From contig JAQWUP010000036.1 in the NCBI GenBank assembly GCA_029242085.1, positions 16,973 to 80,972 of the forward strand: DNA of 64,000 nucleotides. The letters are read 5' to 3'. The position numbers and the translations under genes were made by a program. The notes beneath the pieces are model-generated. The model ran no database searches and had not been told where the DNA came from. It saw nothing but the letters and a program-made list of their open reading frames with translations. Shown here in pieces: positions 63,322 through 64,000 of the stretch. Within the stretch, counting starts at the first letter, position 1. Each line of letters starts with the position of its first letter. Source of the stretch: Porticoccaceae bacterium. GTDB taxonomy: Bacteria; Pseudomonadota; Gammaproteobacteria; Pseudomonadales; Porticoccaceae.

Positions 63322-64000
63322 CTAACCCTCCAGTTTTAGGGGTAAGCTTCTCAACCGCGTTCCGGTTGCCGCGAATATGGCATTGGCAACGGCCGCCGCA
63401 ATAGGGGGTAAACCCGGCTCGCCAACACCTGTAGGTGCCTCATCGCTGTCGATGATAACTACGTCTATTTCAGGGGATTCATTGATGCGCAGGGCCGGAT
63501 AATCATGGAAGTTACTTTGCTGGATGACGCCATTTTTCAATGTAATTTCGCCATACAACGCGGCACTTAATCCATCAATAATGCCACTTTCCATTTGCGC
63601 TTTTACAATGTCTGGATTAATAGCTAGGCCACAGTCAATTGCGCATACAACTTTATGGACAAAAAGCTGATTGTCGACAACTGATACTTCGGCAACCTGT
63701 GCGACAAATGAACTGAAGGACTCGTGGACTGCCACGCCCTGATAATGGCCTTTGGGCAAGGATTTATTCCAGGCTGATTTTTTAGCAACCACTTTTAATA
63801 CGTTAGCCAATTTAGGGTTGTTTTTTAAATGCTTAAGGCGAAACTCAACGCCGTCTTGATTTTGAAGGGCCGCGATTTCGTCCATCATGCTTTCTTTAAA
63901 GAACCCACTATAAGAATGGCCAACACTGCGCCAAGCGCCAACAGGCAGGCCAGGATCTGCGGTGACATGATCAGAGGATTTGTTGGGCGCTTCATAGTCT
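63322..64000 (-). CDS. Molybdopterin-dependent oxidoreductase large subunit (isoquinoline 1-oxidoreductase beta-like), partial
   Basis: Only the C-terminal part is in the window. The frame stays open past the track's ATG 63888 to the window edge, with DPGLPVGAWRSVGHSYSGFFKES before it, so 63888 is internal. Family motifs: PVGAWRSVGHS (MoCo-binding), KGHYQGVAVHESF, VHKVVCAIDCGLAINPD, and GVGEPGLPPIAAAVANAIF, whose Glu is the catalytic base of the xanthine dehydrogenase family. The LPVGAWRSV form points to the isoquinoline 1-oxidoreductase branch. It hydroxylates an aldehyde or N-heterocycle, usually with a 2Fe-2S small subunit that must lie outside the window. Confidence 0.88.
   Translation of the reverse strand, partial: DYEAPNKSSDHVTADPGLPVGAWRSVGHSYSGFFKESMMDEIAALQNQDGVEFRLKHLKNNPKLANVLKVVAKKSAWNKSLPKGHYQGVAVHESFSSFVAQVAEVSVVDNQLFVHKVVCAIDCGLAINPDIVKAQMESGIIDGLSAALYGEITLKNGVIQQSNFHDYPALRINESPEIDVVIIDSDEAPTGVGEPGLPPIAAAVANAIFAATGTRLRSLPLKLEG

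Overview
The window looks like chromosomal DNA of a heterotrophic Gammaproteobacterium, probably marine. The evidence is a mid-range base composition, Shine-Dalgarno-type starts, a lipoprotein sulfatase, an RND pump and many acyl-CoA and short-chain dehydrogenase genes. Taxonomy is inferred from gene content only. I found no tRNA, rRNA, CRISPR array, transposase, integrase or transcription-factor gene.

Layout. (1) 1-3150: a sulfatase followed by a decayed DUF3604 gene. (2) 3350-12265: a co-directional block of an SDR, a swinging-histidine phosphotransferase (PEP-synthase/rifampin-phosphotransferase type), a cysteine-containing homologue of glycine-reductase selenoprotein B, an acyl-CoA synthetase, a class III CoA-transferase and an SDR that has lost its nucleotide-binding motif. 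This is the best candidate for an undescribed pathway. (3) 12371-19522: MATE transporter, a Gfo/Idh/MocA pseudogene, an SDR, a type-B carboxylesterase, a 3-oxo-tetronate kinase and a DUF3089 pseudogene. (4) 19740-28641: a sugar-acid or polyol set with an enolase-superfamily/SDR/kelch operon, a divergent PhyH-HEAT oxygenase, an esterase, a glycerol-dehydrogenase homologue and an ADP-ribosylglycohydrolase. (5) 28929-37473: a + strand set of VOC protein, enoyl-CoA hydratase, GPH-type transporter, acyl-CoA synthetase, APH-type kinase, a 41-codon ORF, ribokinase-like kinase and sodium:solute symporter. (6) 37555-50948: a beta-oxidation set with three acyl-CoA dehydrogenases, two hydratases including a bifunctional protein, thiolase, aldehyde dehydrogenase, SDR and MDR reductase. 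(7) 50972-55655: aldehyde dehydrogenase, aldo/keto reductase, zinc alcohol dehydrogenase and fructokinase-like kinase. (8) 56014-60333: an RND pump and its adaptor. (9) 60604-61472: a 5'-truncated guaA with its terminator. (10) 61617-64000: a long-chain acyl-CoA synthetase and the 3' part of a molybdopterin oxidoreductase large subunit.

How the genes fit together. Most of the window activates organic acids to CoA thioesters and oxidises them, or oxidises and phosphorylates sugars and sugar acids. The APH-type kinase and the ACAD10/11-like dehydrogenase match the two-step 4-hydroxyacyl-CoA route known from LvaA/LvaC and ACAD10/11. A recurring TTCACCCA element lies upstream of at least six genes and forms a perfect 13-bp inverted repeat in the enolase/PhyH divergent region; it may be a shared operator. 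Five pseudogenes and two gene fragments lie mostly at block boundaries, which suggests repeated gain and decay of catabolic modules.
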